A DNA stretch of 64,000 nt, from the NCBI RefSeq assembly GCF_900110705.1, contig NZ_FOEJ01000003.1:186001-250000 (forward strand), in the 5' to 3' direction. Both the position numbers and the translations under genes were made by a program. Below the pieces are notes generated by a model. The model worked only from the letters and a program-made list of their open reading frames with translations. It did not search any database and was not told the DNA's origin. The DNA is from Loktanella sp. DSM 29012 (GTDB lineage: Bacteria > Pseudomonadota > Alphaproteobacteria > Rhodobacterales > Rhodobacteraceae). Below are positions 41,469-49,057 of this stretch, piece by piece (the first letter of the stretch is position 1; every line of letters begins with the position of its first letter).

Positions 41469-42908
41469 TCATTCGCGTTCGGCAGCGACGTCGCGGTTCC
41501 AGATCGTGGGGTCAATCCCCTTGTCCAGATTGGGATGATCGGCAAACCGGAACAGCGGTTCCTTGCCCGCCTTACGCTGTTTGAAATAGTCGATGGTCAG
41601 CGCGCGCACGGTGCCGGACAGGATCACGATGGCGACGAGGTTGATCGTCGCCATGACGGCCATGCTGGCATCGGCAAAGTTGAACACCGTCGAGACCGGC
41701 TGCACGGCCCCCCAGATCACCATCGCCATCGCCGCGACCTTGAGGACCAGCAGCGGCATCCGCCCGCCAAGCCCCAGAAACTCCATCGCGTTTTCGGCAT
41801 AAGAGTAGTTGCCGATGATCGAGGTAAAGGCAAAGAACAGGATGGCGATGGCAATGAACGCGGGTCCGGCGGCACCGATGTGGGCGGACAGTGCATTTTG
41901 CGTCAGCACCATGCCCTGTGCACCATCGGGGCCATAGTCGACGACGCCGGACAACAGGATCATCAATGCGGTTGCCGTGCAGATCACCAGCGTGTCGATG
42001 AACACACCCAGCCCCTGCACCAGACCCTGACTGGACGGGTGATGCGGGTCCGGCACAGCCGTTGCAGCGATGTTGGGCGCAGACCCCATACCAGCCTCGT
42101 TGCTGAACAGACCGCGTTTCACGCCGTTCATCAGGGCCGCCATGATTCCGCCGGTGAAACCGCCAGCCGCCTGTTCAAACCCGAATGCCGATTTGACGAT
42201 CAGGGCGAACATTGCCGGCACCTCGGTGATGTTCACAACAAGCACGTAAAGCGCCACGAGGATATAGATCCCCGCCATGGCGGGCACGATGCGTTCCGCA
42301 ACCTTTGCAATCGACCGAATCCCGCCAAAGATCACGATACCGGCCACGGCCGCGAGGGCCACACCGGTGGCGATCCCCGGCACACCAAAGGCAGCTGTCA
42401 TCGATTCGGAAATCGAATTGGACTGCACGGCCGAGAAAATCAGGCCAAAGGACAGGATCAGGCAGATCGAAAACGCATATCCCATCGCGCGGCTGCCGAC
42501 GCCGTTGGCCATGTAGAACGCAGGGCCGCCACGGTATTGGCTATCGGCGTTGCGGACCTTGTAGAGCTGCGCCAGCGTCGATTCCGCATAGGCCGTGGCC
42601 ATGCCGACCAGTGCCACCATCCACATCCAGAAAATCGCACCCGGTCCGCCCAGATAGATCGCGACGGCCACACCGGCCAGGTTGCCCGTTCCGACGCGGC
42701 TTGCCAGTGAAATTGTCAGCGCCTGCAACGGCGAGATGCCAGAGGGCGAGGTATTGTTCGATCCGATGATGACACGGAAGTATTCGGGAAAATGGCGAAA
42801 CTGGATAAACCCCAGTCGGATCGTGAAAAACACACCGACCCCCAGCAACCCCCAGACTAGGACATAGCCCCAGAGGATACTATTCAAAAAATCGACGATT
42901 AAGGTCAT
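41469..42908 (-). CDS. sodium:alanine symporter (AGCS family)
   Basis: A 479-residue membrane transporter for alanine or glycine with sodium. Family blocks: 'FRVIIGSNNTSPSGISPLQALTISLASRVGTGNLAGVA' (spread over about 42-80), 'GGPGAIFWMWMVALVGMATAYAESTLAQLYK' after it, and 'GVKRGLFSNEAGMGSAPNIAATA'. About eleven hydrophobic segments. The ATG at 42908 follows GGGAGAAAA. Divergent from ndk. Confidence 0.94.
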   Translation of the reverse strand: MTLIVDFLNSILWGYVLVWGLLGVGVFFTIRLGFIQFRHFPEYFRVIIGSNNTSPSGISPLQALTISLASRVGTGNLAGVAVAIYLGGPGAIFWMWMVALVGMATAYAESTLAQLYKVRNADSQYRGGPAFYMANGVGSRAMGYAFSICLILSFGLIFSAVQSNSISESMTAAFGVPGIATGVALAAVAGIVIFGGIRSIAKVAERIVPAMAGIYILVALYVLVVNITEVPAMFALIVKSAFGFEQAAGGFTGGIMAALMNGVKRGLFSNEAGMGSAPNIAATAVPDPHHPSSQGLVQGLGVFIDTLVICTATALMILLSGVVDYGPDGAQGMVLTQNALSAHIGAAGPAFIAIAILFFAFTSIIGNYSYAENAMEFLGLGGRMPLLVLKVAAMAMVIWGAVQPVSTVFNFADASMAVMATINLVAIVILSGTVRALTIDYFKQRKAGKEPLFRFADHPNLDKGIDPTIWNRDVAAERE

Positions 42909-43043
42909 GGTTTTCTCCCTTTGGATGTTTTCCATCGCATGGCACATCGGGGCTGCCATGGAAATGTGATTGCCCGCTTTTCAGCGGGGCGGCTGCATGG
43001 TAGGGCCGCGCCAGAAATGCATTTCATTTGAAAGAGGCTAAAC

Positions 43044-43466
43044 ATGGCTGTCGAACGTACCCTGTCCATCATCAAACCCGATGCCACCAAGCGCAACCTG
43101 ACCGGCAAGATCGTCGCCAAGTTCGAAGACGCAGGTCTGCGCGTTGTCGCATCCAAGCGTATCCACCTGACGCAGGCGCAGGCCGGCAAGTTCTACGCCG
43201 TCCATTCCGAGCGTCCGTTCTTTGGTGAGCTGACCGAATTCATGGCGTCTGGCCCGGTTGTGGTGCAGGTCCTCGAAGGTGAAGGCGCAATCGCCAAGAA
43301 CCGCGAAGTCATGGGTGCAACCAACCCCGCAGACGCAGCAGCAGGTACCATTCGTGCAGAGTTTGCTGAATCCGTCGGCGAAAACTCGGTCCATGGGTCT
43401 GACTCTCCCGAGGCAGCAGCAGAAGAGATCGCATTCTTCTTCTCCGGCCTCGAACTGGTTGGCTAA
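43044..43466 (+). CDS. ndk: nucleoside diphosphate kinase
   Basis: A 140-residue enzyme that balances NTP pools by phosphate transfer through a histidine. It starts '[20 protein letters not shown]'; the catalytic His is in '[20 protein letters not shown]'. Full family length. GAAAGAGG precedes the ATG. Followed 5 bp later by a strong intrinsic terminator. Confidence 0.98.
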   Translation: MAVERTLSIIKPDATKRNLTGKIVAKFEDAGLRVVASKRIHLTQAQAGKFYAVHSERPFFGELTEFMASGPVVVQVLEGEGAIAKNREVMGATNPADAAAGTIRAEFAESVGENSVHGSDSPEAAAEEIAFFFSGLELVG

Positions 43467-43470
43467 ATAA

Positions 43471-43499
43471 AAAGGGCGGACGCAATGGTCCGCCCTTTT
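43471..43499 (+). terminator. intrinsic terminator of ndk (two-way)
   Basis: AAAGGGCGGAC-GCAATG-GTCCGCCCTTTT, an 8-bp GC stem flanked by A-run and T-run. The symmetry lets it stop transcription from ndk and from the convergent DUF4112 gene. Confidence 0.92.
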
Positions 43500-43882
43500 C
43501 AGGCTGTTTGAAGGGGGCTGTTCCGTTCTGGGACGGCCCCTTTTTCATGCAGATGTGCGCGCAGGATTGCGACGTTGCGGCGGTTGGACTTGAACTTGGC
43601 GTCGAACAGGTCGCCGATGACAGGCACCGAACCGACCAGAACATCCAGTGCGGTGTTCAATCCCATGCGTCCCATCACGTGCGGGGCAGCGCCCAAGCGT
43701 TTGGCCTCGGCCAGAATGATCAGGGCGGGGATCAAAGTCAGCGCATCACCGATCCCCGGCACAAGGCCGATGATCGCATCATACCCGACGCGCATCCCGA
43801 TCACAGGGATGCGGAATGCGCTGTCCATGCTGTGCGCCAGTTTCTCCAACCGCGCAAGCCGCTGTGTGTGCGTCCGGGTCAT
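43499..43882 (-). CDS. DUF4112 membrane protein
   Basis: A 127-residue protein of the DUF4112 family, characterised by 'GYDAIIGLVPGIGDALTLIPALIIL' spread over residues 33-57, followed by 'LDVLVGSVPVIGDLFDAKFKSNRRN'. The repeated 'PGIGD/PVIGD' motifs in two hydrophobic helices are diagnostic. Function unknown. It overlaps the start of the gene before it (YqaE-like) by 4 bp, so both are one unit. Confidence 0.87.
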   Translation of the reverse strand: MTRTHTQRLARLEKLAHSMDSAFRIPVIGMRVGYDAIIGLVPGIGDALTLIPALIILAEAKRLGAAPHVMGRMGLNTALDVLVGSVPVIGDLFDAKFKSNRRNVAILRAHLHEKGAVPERNSPLQTA

Positions 43883-44052
43883 GCGCCAACCGGTTCGGTG
43901 CGGGCCATCAACCAGATCGCATGTACCAGTCCGGGCACGTAGCCCAGAATCGTCAGCAGCACGTTGATCAGGAACGCCTTGCCAAAGCCTTCCTGGATCA
44001 GGACGGCCAGTGGGGGCAGAATAATTGCGAGCAAAATCTTGAGAAGTTTCAT
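43879..44052 (-). CDS. YqaE/Pmp3 family small membrane protein
   Basis: A 57-residue protein with two transmembrane helices: 'LLAIILPPLAVLIQEGFGKAFLINVLLTILGYVPGLVHAIWLM' is the Pmp3/UPF0057 pattern over about residues 6-48. The family affects membrane potential and stress tolerance in yeast and bacteria. ATG at 44052 follows GGAGACCAAT; the longer frame adds a polar, unlikely N-terminus. Shares ATGA with the DUF4112 gene, which suggests a common envelope role. Confidence 0.88.
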   Translation of the reverse strand: MKLLKILLAIILPPLAVLIQEGFGKAFLINVLLTILGYVPGLVHAIWLMARTEPVGA

Positions 44053-44120
44053 GATTGGTCTCCGTTGGTTCACCTCACCAATGCGTGAGCCCCCCAATCG
44101 GTTCCAGATCGTGTCACATC

Positions 44121-44267
44121 TCAGATGCTGGCAAAGTCCTGAAACCGGAATGTGACCGGCGCAGGCTTGCCCGTCGGTGCCTGCCGCTGTGCGGCAGTCT
44201 GTGTCTGACCAGCCTGCGCGGATTTTTCGTTGGATGTCGTGGTGTTGGTATCTGTGTGCGTAGCCAT
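44121..44267 (-). CDS. 48-residue Thr/Gln-rich hypothetical protein
   Basis: A short polar protein, rich in Thr, Gln and Ala (TDTNTTTSNEKSAQAGQTQTAA), ending in a hydrophobic-aromatic tail VTFRFQDFASI. An AAGGGA ribosome site stands 7 nt before the ATG at 44267. No family recognised and no transmembrane segment. Lies just upstream of the YqaE-like gene on the same strand. The ribosome site and low-complexity-plus-tail design favour a real gene, but it could be spurious. Confidence 0.5.
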   Translation of the reverse strand: MATHTDTNTTTSNEKSAQAGQTQTAAQRQAPTGKPAPVTFRFQDFASI

Positions 44268-44294
44268 TGGTGTCCCTTTCGGCCGCTGTTCCCC

Positions 44295-44315
44295 CCCACA
44301 GGCACAGCCTGTGGG
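44295..44315. terminator. 9-bp hairpin after the DEAD-box helicase gene
   Basis: CCCACAGGC-ACA-GCCTGTGGG lies about 80 bp downstream of the helicase stop (minus strand) and upstream of the 48-residue gene. There is no T-run, so termination strength is uncertain. Confidence 0.5.
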
Positions 44316-44395
44316 ATCTGGACAGCGTCCCAAAGCAAATTCAGGGTTTGAGGGCGGAATTCAGGTGTTTTCGGGCCGATTGTGTCGATTCGGTC

Positions 44396-46558
44396 CTATT
44401 TCTTTTTCGGTCCACTGCGTTTCAGCGTGCTGGCACCGCCCTTGCGTGGGCCCGTAGGCTTGCCACCGGGAGGCGTGAACCGCTTGGACGTGTCAGAGGC
44501 ACTGGCCTTGGGCTTGGGGCCACCGGGGCCTGTTTTGCCCTTGAAGCCACCGCCGTCGGATTTGCCCTTGTAGGCAGGTTTGCCGTCGGATTTTGCACGG
44601 ACAGGCTTGTCATCGGACTTGCCCTTGTAGGGTTTGCCGTCGGATTTGCCTTGGTAAGGTTTTGCATCGCCCTTGCCAGCGTAGGGTTTCTTGGTGCCTG
44701 CGTCACCGGTGCCGCCCTTGTCCTTCCAGACGGGTTTCGCGCGCGGTTTTGCCGGGGTGACAGCGCCGTCATAATCACGCTTTTCCGGCTTTGACCGCGG
44801 CTTGCGCGGCGCGATCGCGGCCACATCGTCCTGACGGGACGGCGGCGGCGGCGCTGTATCACGCGGTTTGTCGCTGCGCGGCTTGTCTTTTTTATATGTG
44901 GGACGATCGTCGCGCGGGCTGTCGTAGTCGCGCTTGCTGGGGCGCGGGCCACGGCTGCCGATGTTTGGCACGCCGTCCACGGCAGACAGTTTCGCCTGAT
45001 TTTCCAGCGTCATGTCCGACCCGATCGACCGCAGGAAACCGGCCACGGCGCCTTCGGAAATCTCGACAAAGGTTTCGTCGGGCTGAATGCGGATAGCTCC
45101 GATTTCCTTTTTCGTGATGTCACCGGCCTTGCACAGCATAGGCAACAGCCAGCGTGCCTCTGCCTTTTGTTCGCGGCCGACGTCCACGCGGAACCACTTG
45201 GACGGGCCAAATGCCTCTTTGCGCTCGCGCGGGGGGCGGTCGTCGCGCGGTGCGCCGGGGGTCGGGGCTTCTGACAGGTCTTCGGGCGCGGATTGACGGC
45301 CCTGATACAGACGCAGATAGGCCGCAGCGATCTGTTCGGGCGAATGCTGTTCCAGCAGGCGCGCGGCAAATGCCGTTTCGCCATCGGTAAAGGTTTCGGA
45401 CCAGATATCGTCCGCCAGCAGGCGTTCCTCGTCCTTTTGCAGGATCTCGTCTGCGGTCGGGGCCTTGCCCCAGTCGGCGTTCAGCTTGCCCCATGTCAGC
45501 AGGTTCTGCGCACGGCGGAACATCTTGGGCGGCACGACCATCGCACTGACGCCCTTGCGCCCGGCACGTCCCGTCCGACCCGACCGGTGCAACAGGATTT
45601 CCGCATTGGTCGGCAGTTCGGCGTGGATCACCAGTTCGAGGTTCGGCAAATCAATGCCGCGCGCGGCCACGTCGGTCGCCACGCAGACGCGGGCACGGCC
45701 GTCGCGCATGGCTTGCAGCGCGTGTGTGCGTTCCTGCTGCGACAATTCCCCGGACAGGGCCACAACCGCAAATCCGCGGTTCGACAGACGCGTCGTCAGT
45801 CGCGTGACCATCGCCCGGGTGTTGCAGAACACGATGGCATTGGGTGCCTCGTAATAGCGCAGCAGGTTGATGATGGCGTTGTCGGCATCGTGCTGTGCGA
45901 CGCTCAGCGCGCGGTATTCGATGTCGGAGTGCTGCTTTTCCTTGCTGGCGGTGACGATCCGCTTGGCGTCGGTCTGGTATTCCTTGGCCAGCCTTTCGAT
46001 CATCGGCGGCACGGTAGCCGAGAACATCAGCGTGCGACGGTCTGGCGGTGCCTCGCCAAGGATGAATTCCAGATCTTCCTTGAACCCAAGGTCCAGCATC
46101 TCGTCCGCCTCGTCCAGCACCACGGCGCGGGTGTCGGACAGGTCGATATTGCCGCGGGTGATGTGGTCGCGCAGACGACCGGGCGTTGCCACGACGATAT
46201 GCGCACCGCGATCCAGCGCGCGGCGTTCGTCGCGCACATCCATGCCACCCACGCAGGATGCCAGGACCGCACCCGTCGGCGCATAAAGCCACGTCAATTC
46301 GCGTTTGACCTGCATGGCAAGTTCGCGTGTCGGCGCCACGATCAGTGCCAGCGGGCGTCCTGCGGGGCCAAACGTGCCGTCCTCTGCCAGGATGGTCGAA
46401 CCGATCGCAAGGCCGAATCCGACCGTCTTGCCGGACCCGGTTTGTGCCGACACCAGCAGGTCCTGACCCGTCAGCGCGTCGTCGGTGACGGCCTCCTGTA
46501 CGGGGGTCAGGCTATCATAGCCCTTGTCTGCAAGGGCTTTGGCGAGGGTCGAGATCAT
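44396..46558 (-). CDS. DEAD-box RNA helicase with repetitive basic tail
   Basis: A 720-residue ATP-dependent RNA helicase. Motif I 'AQTGSGKT', Ia 'PTRELA', II 'LDEADEMLDLGF', III SAT, VI 'HRSGRTGRAGR'. After the motor comes a DbpA-type RNA-binding domain ('RVDVGREQKAEARWLLPMLCKAGDI'), then about 170 disordered residues rich in Lys, Gly, Pro and Asp. These contain four to five near-repeats of 'YKGKSDGKP' (around residues 625-675). Such tails give RNA affinity and condensate behaviour in CshA/RhlE-like helicases. Likely role: ribosome assembly or RNA decay. Confidence 0.93.
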   Translation of the reverse strand: MISTLAKALADKGYDSLTPVQEAVTDDALTGQDLLVSAQTGSGKTVGFGLAIGSTILAEDGTFGPAGRPLALIVAPTRELAMQVKRELTWLYAPTGAVLASCVGGMDVRDERRALDRGAHIVVATPGRLRDHITRGNIDLSDTRAVVLDEADEMLDLGFKEDLEFILGEAPPDRRTLMFSATVPPMIERLAKEYQTDAKRIVTASKEKQHSDIEYRALSVAQHDADNAIINLLRYYEAPNAIVFCNTRAMVTRLTTRLSNRGFAVVALSGELSQQERTHALQAMRDGRARVCVATDVAARGIDLPNLELVIHAELPTNAEILLHRSGRTGRAGRKGVSAMVVPPKMFRRAQNLLTWGKLNADWGKAPTADEILQKDEERLLADDIWSETFTDGETAFAARLLEQHSPEQIAAAYLRLYQGRQSAPEDLSEAPTPGAPRDDRPPRERKEAFGPSKWFRVDVGREQKAEARWLLPMLCKAGDITKKEIGAIRIQPDETFVEISEGAVAGFLRSIGSDMTLENQAKLSAVDGVPNIGSRGPRPSKRDYDSPRDDRPTYKKDKPRSDKPRDTAPPPPSRQDDVAAIAPRKPRSKPEKRDYDGAVTPAKPRAKPVWKDKGGTGDAGTKKPYAGKGDAKPYQGKSDGKPYKGKSDDKPVRAKSDGKPAYKGKSDGGGFKGKTGPGGPKPKASASDTSKRFTPPGGKPTGPRKGGASTLKRSGPKKK

Positions 46559-46594
46559 AATAAATTGCGTCCGGCTAATGGGTCAGATCGCGCC

Positions 46595-47464
46595 TTAGGC
46601 TTGTTGCGCCGCGCTGTCCAGCGCCATTCGCCGCAACCATCGGCGGTAGATCACCCATGCTAGAATGGAAAAAACGACAAATTGGACCGAGACACCGGCG
46701 ACTAGCGGCAACGCGGCGTTTGCATTCTGTGCGGTCGGTTCACCCGCCTCTGCCACCGCTGTGCCGTCAATCGCATCGCTGTCGATCATGCCAGCGGTAA
46801 AGACATTCAGGTTCCAGAGCGCGTGCAGAATGATCGCTGGCCACAGGTTCACGGCCTGCAATGTGACCGCGCCCAGCAAGGCGCCAAAGGCGGTGGCAAA
46901 GACGATTTGCAACACGGTCTGGATCACGTCCTGGCCGTACAATGCATTGGCACCGTGATAGAACCCGAACAGGACCGAACAGACGATCAGCGCCCAGCCC
47001 GGCGACAACCTGTGCCGCAGACCATGCATCAGCAGGCCGCGGAACATCAGTTCTTCGCTCAGCCCGATGAACAGGGCAAAGAGGATCGCGGCCAGAATGG
47101 TCGTGCCGACCTGATCGGGCAGGGGGTAGACGATCACAGCCGCTACCAGCGTGACATAGAGCGACGCAGGCACGATCATGATCCAGAGCCATAACCGGAC
47201 ACCGGCCCAGTCAGGTGCAGCGATCAGCCCCGTAGCACGGGTCCAGCCGAACAGGGCGACCACAAGAACGACAATCAGCGCGGAAATCGCCTGGAAAAGA
47301 CTGGTCGTCAGGTCGGGGGTATAAGTGATCTCGCCTGTGCCGTCCGTCACATCGACAGCGCCAAAGACGATCAGCGGCCACGCGAACAACACGGTCAGAA
47401 ACAGCGTGCCCACGATCGCCGCTGTCAGCGGCCGTTTGTCAGCAAATGTCGAAAACGGCCGCAT
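46595..47464 (-). CDS. CPBP family intramembrane metalloprotease
   Basis: A 289-residue membrane protein of the Rce1/CPBP (Abi) family. Motif 1 is 'GLSEELMFRGLLMHGL' (double Glu and Arg), motif 2 'VLFGFYHGANAL' (His), motif 3 'IILHALWNLNVF' (His, Asn). All active-site positions seem present. Eight hydrophobic segments. In bacteria these can protect against bacteriocins or process membrane proteins; no target gene is adjacent. It lies 36 bp upstream of the helicase gene's start and shares its strand. Confidence 0.89.
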   Translation of the reverse strand: MRPFSTFADKRPLTAAIVGTLFLTVLFAWPLIVFGAVDVTDGTGEITYTPDLTTSLFQAISALIVVLVVALFGWTRATGLIAAPDWAGVRLWLWIMIVPASLYVTLVAAVIVYPLPDQVGTTILAAILFALFIGLSEELMFRGLLMHGLRHRLSPGWALIVCSVLFGFYHGANALYGQDVIQTVLQIVFATAFGALLGAVTLQAVNLWPAIILHALWNLNVFTAGMIDSDAIDGTAVAEAGEPTAQNANAALPLVAGVSVQFVVFSILAWVIYRRWLRRMALDSAAQQA

Positions 47465-47490
47465 CTGTCATCCATCCATTCGCTGTGGCG

Positions 47491-47715
47491 TCAGTCCGCG
47501 GACCCCTTGTCCGCGCGGCTGGCCAGCAGGGTCCGCGCACGTTTTTCCGCGCGACGCACCCTGATGAACGTCATGTAGCTTTCCTGAAGGGTCTGAGAAG
47601 ATGTGCCCAGGATTTCCGAGATCTGGTCCACAATCTTTTCGTCACCCGTGCGGGCCTCGTCCTCAAGCGCCTTGGCGGCCAATTCGTTGGCCACTTCGTC
47701 AACGTAGGATACCAT
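47491..47715 (-). CDS. 74-residue conserved helical protein
   Basis: A small charged, all-helical protein (VDEVANELAAKALEDEARTG ... IRVRRAEKRARTLLASRADK). There is no signal peptide or membrane segment. The start codon overlaps the stop of the hydrolase gene before it by one base (TGATG), so translation is coupled. Not recognised as a named family; similar small genes accompany this hydrolase in other Rhodobacteraceae, as far as I recall. Confidence 0.72.
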   Translation of the reverse strand: MVSYVDEVANELAAKALEDEARTGDEKIVDQISEILGTSSQTLQESYMTFIRVRRAEKRARTLLASRADKGSAD

Positions 47716-48368
47716 CAGCGCGTGTTCTCTGTCAGGCGGCGACGCACATAGGTTTTCACACTGTCGATCATCGGGTCCATGTGCGGATCTTCAAAGAAAT
47801 GTCCGGCACCGGGGACCTCTTCGTGGGTGACGGTGATGCCCTTTTGCTCGTGCAGCTTGTTCACCAGGTTCACGGTATCGGCAGGCGGGGCCACGCGATC
47901 AGCTGCACCGTTGATGATCAGACCCGAAGACGGGCAGGGTGCGAGAAAGCTGAAATCATACATGTTGGCGGGGGGGGATACGCTGATGAACCCCGTGATT
48001 TCAGGGCGGCGCATTAGCAATTGCATCCCGATCCACGCGCCAAAGCTGAAGCCCGCAACCCAGCAGTGTTTGGCGTTGCTGTTCATGGATTGCAGGTAAT
48101 CCAGCGCCGAGGCCGCGTCCGACAGTTCCCCGATACCCTGATCGTATTCACCCTGACTGCGCCCGACGCCACGGAAATTGAACCGCAGAACGGTGAAACC
48201 CATCTGGTAAAAGGCATAGTGCAGGTTGTAGACAACTTTGTTGTTCATCGTGCCGCCGAACTGCGGGTGCGGATGCAGCACGATGGCGATGGGCGCGTCG
48301 CGGTCTTTTTGCGGATGGTAGCGACCTTCGAGGCGACCTTCGGGGCCGGGAAAAATGACTTCGGGCAT
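47715..48368 (-). CDS. alpha/beta hydrolase (COG2945 type)
   Basis: A 217-residue cytosolic hydrolase of the dienelactone-hydrolase-like COG2945 group. It starts 'MPEVIFPGPEGRLEGRYHP', has 'IAIVLHPHPQFGGTMNNKVV' (oxyanion site), the nucleophile elbow 'WVAGFSFGAWIGMQLLMR' (Ser in GFSFGA), acid loop and His in 'EVPGAGHFFEDPH'. Substrate unknown. Divergent from iscR; the ICE/Irr palindrome at 48420 lies between the two starts and may act on either. Confidence 0.88.
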   Translation of the reverse strand: MPEVIFPGPEGRLEGRYHPQKDRDAPIAIVLHPHPQFGGTMNNKVVYNLHYAFYQMGFTVLRFNFRGVGRSQGEYDQGIGELSDAASALDYLQSMNSNAKHCWVAGFSFGAWIGMQLLMRRPEITGFISVSPPANMYDFSFLAPCPSSGLIINGAADRVAPPADTVNLVNKLHEQKGITVTHEEVPGAGHFFEDPHMDPMIDSVKTYVRRRLTENTR

Positions 48369-48419
48369 TTGGGTCTTACCTGCTTTGGGAGGGGCGCTTG
48401 ACGATTGTCCGGCACCACC

Positions 48420-48434
48420 TTAGAACAATTCTAA
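48420..48434. promoter_or_regulatory. Irr-type iron control element (ICE) before iscR-suf
   Basis: TTAGAA-CAA-TTCTAA is a perfect palindrome matching the alphaproteobacterial ICE consensus TTTAGAA-N3-TTCTAAA at its core. It lies 97 bp before iscR, upstream of a TTGACG hexamer (48460-48465) that may be the -35 box. It suggests haem/iron control of the suf operon by Irr. Confidence 0.72.
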
Positions 48435-48531
48435 ATGCGCGGCAGAGGTGCTGCGCGGGTTGACGTGACCTAATCAGGCTACGGCTTTTCGTCAATGAAT
48501 TTACGACCCAGCGGGTCGGTCAGGGGTTGGA

Positions 48532-48993
48532 ATGAAGTTAAGCACCAAGGGACGTTACGCCATGGTCGCATTGGCGGACCTCGCTTTGCAGCCGGGGGAC
48601 GGGCTGACCAGCCTGACCGAAATATCCAAGCGGCAGGATATTTCGCTGCCCTACCTCGAACAGTTGTTCGTGAAACTGCGGCGCGCGGAATTGGTTGAAT
48701 CGGTGCGCGGGCCCGGTGGCGGGTACCGCCTGGCGCGGCCCCCGTCCGAAATTCGCGTGGCTGACATTCTGGGGGCCGTGGATGAAACGGTCAGTGCAAT
48801 GCACAAGGGCGCGGGGGCGTCCGGTGCAACATCCGGCAGCCGTGCGCAGTCGTTGACCAATCGCCTGTGGGAGGGGTTGAGTGCACATGTCTATGTGTTC
48901 CTGCACCAGACCCGGCTGTCGGATGTGGTCGGCAATGCGATGGCCCCCTGTCCGGCTGTGCCCGCGCTATTCGAAGTGGTCGACGAGACCTGA
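48532..48993 (+). CDS. iscR: Rrf2 family regulator IscR (single-cysteine type)
   Basis: A 153-residue regulator of Fe-S cluster genes. The N-terminal winged helix 'MKLSTKGRYAMVALADLAL' and 'ISLPYLEQLFVKLRRAELVESVRGPGGGYRLAR' (spread over 37-69) are clearly IscR. The three-cysteine cluster motif of E. coli IscR is absent; the region reads AMHKGAGASGATSGSRAQS. The only cysteine is Cys140. Rhodobacter sphaeroides IscR is also a variant with one cysteine and unusual cluster ligation. It heads the suf operon and probably represses it when iron is sufficient. Confidence 0.93.
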   Translation: MKLSTKGRYAMVALADLALQPGDGLTSLTEISKRQDISLPYLEQLFVKLRRAELVESVRGPGGGYRLARPPSEIRVADILGAVDETVSAMHKGAGASGATSGSRAQSLTNRLWEGLSAHVYVFLHQTRLSDVVGNAMAPCPAVPALFEVVDET

Positions 48994-49001
48994 ACGCCGG
49001 A

Positions 49002-49046
49002 CCGGGGCGCTGCCCCGGACCCCGGAGTATTTTTGGCAAGATGATA
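49002..49046. repeat. dispersed intergenic repeat, copy B
   Basis: CCGGGGC-GCT-GCCCCGG hairpin (49002-49018), then CCCGGAGTATTTTTGGCAAGATGA, in the short gap between iscR and the cysteine desulfurase gene. It is related to the unit at 19769-19833. Inside an operon it could attenuate transcription or protect RNA ends. Confidence 0.68.
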
Positions 49047-49057
49047 TCAAGGACCGC

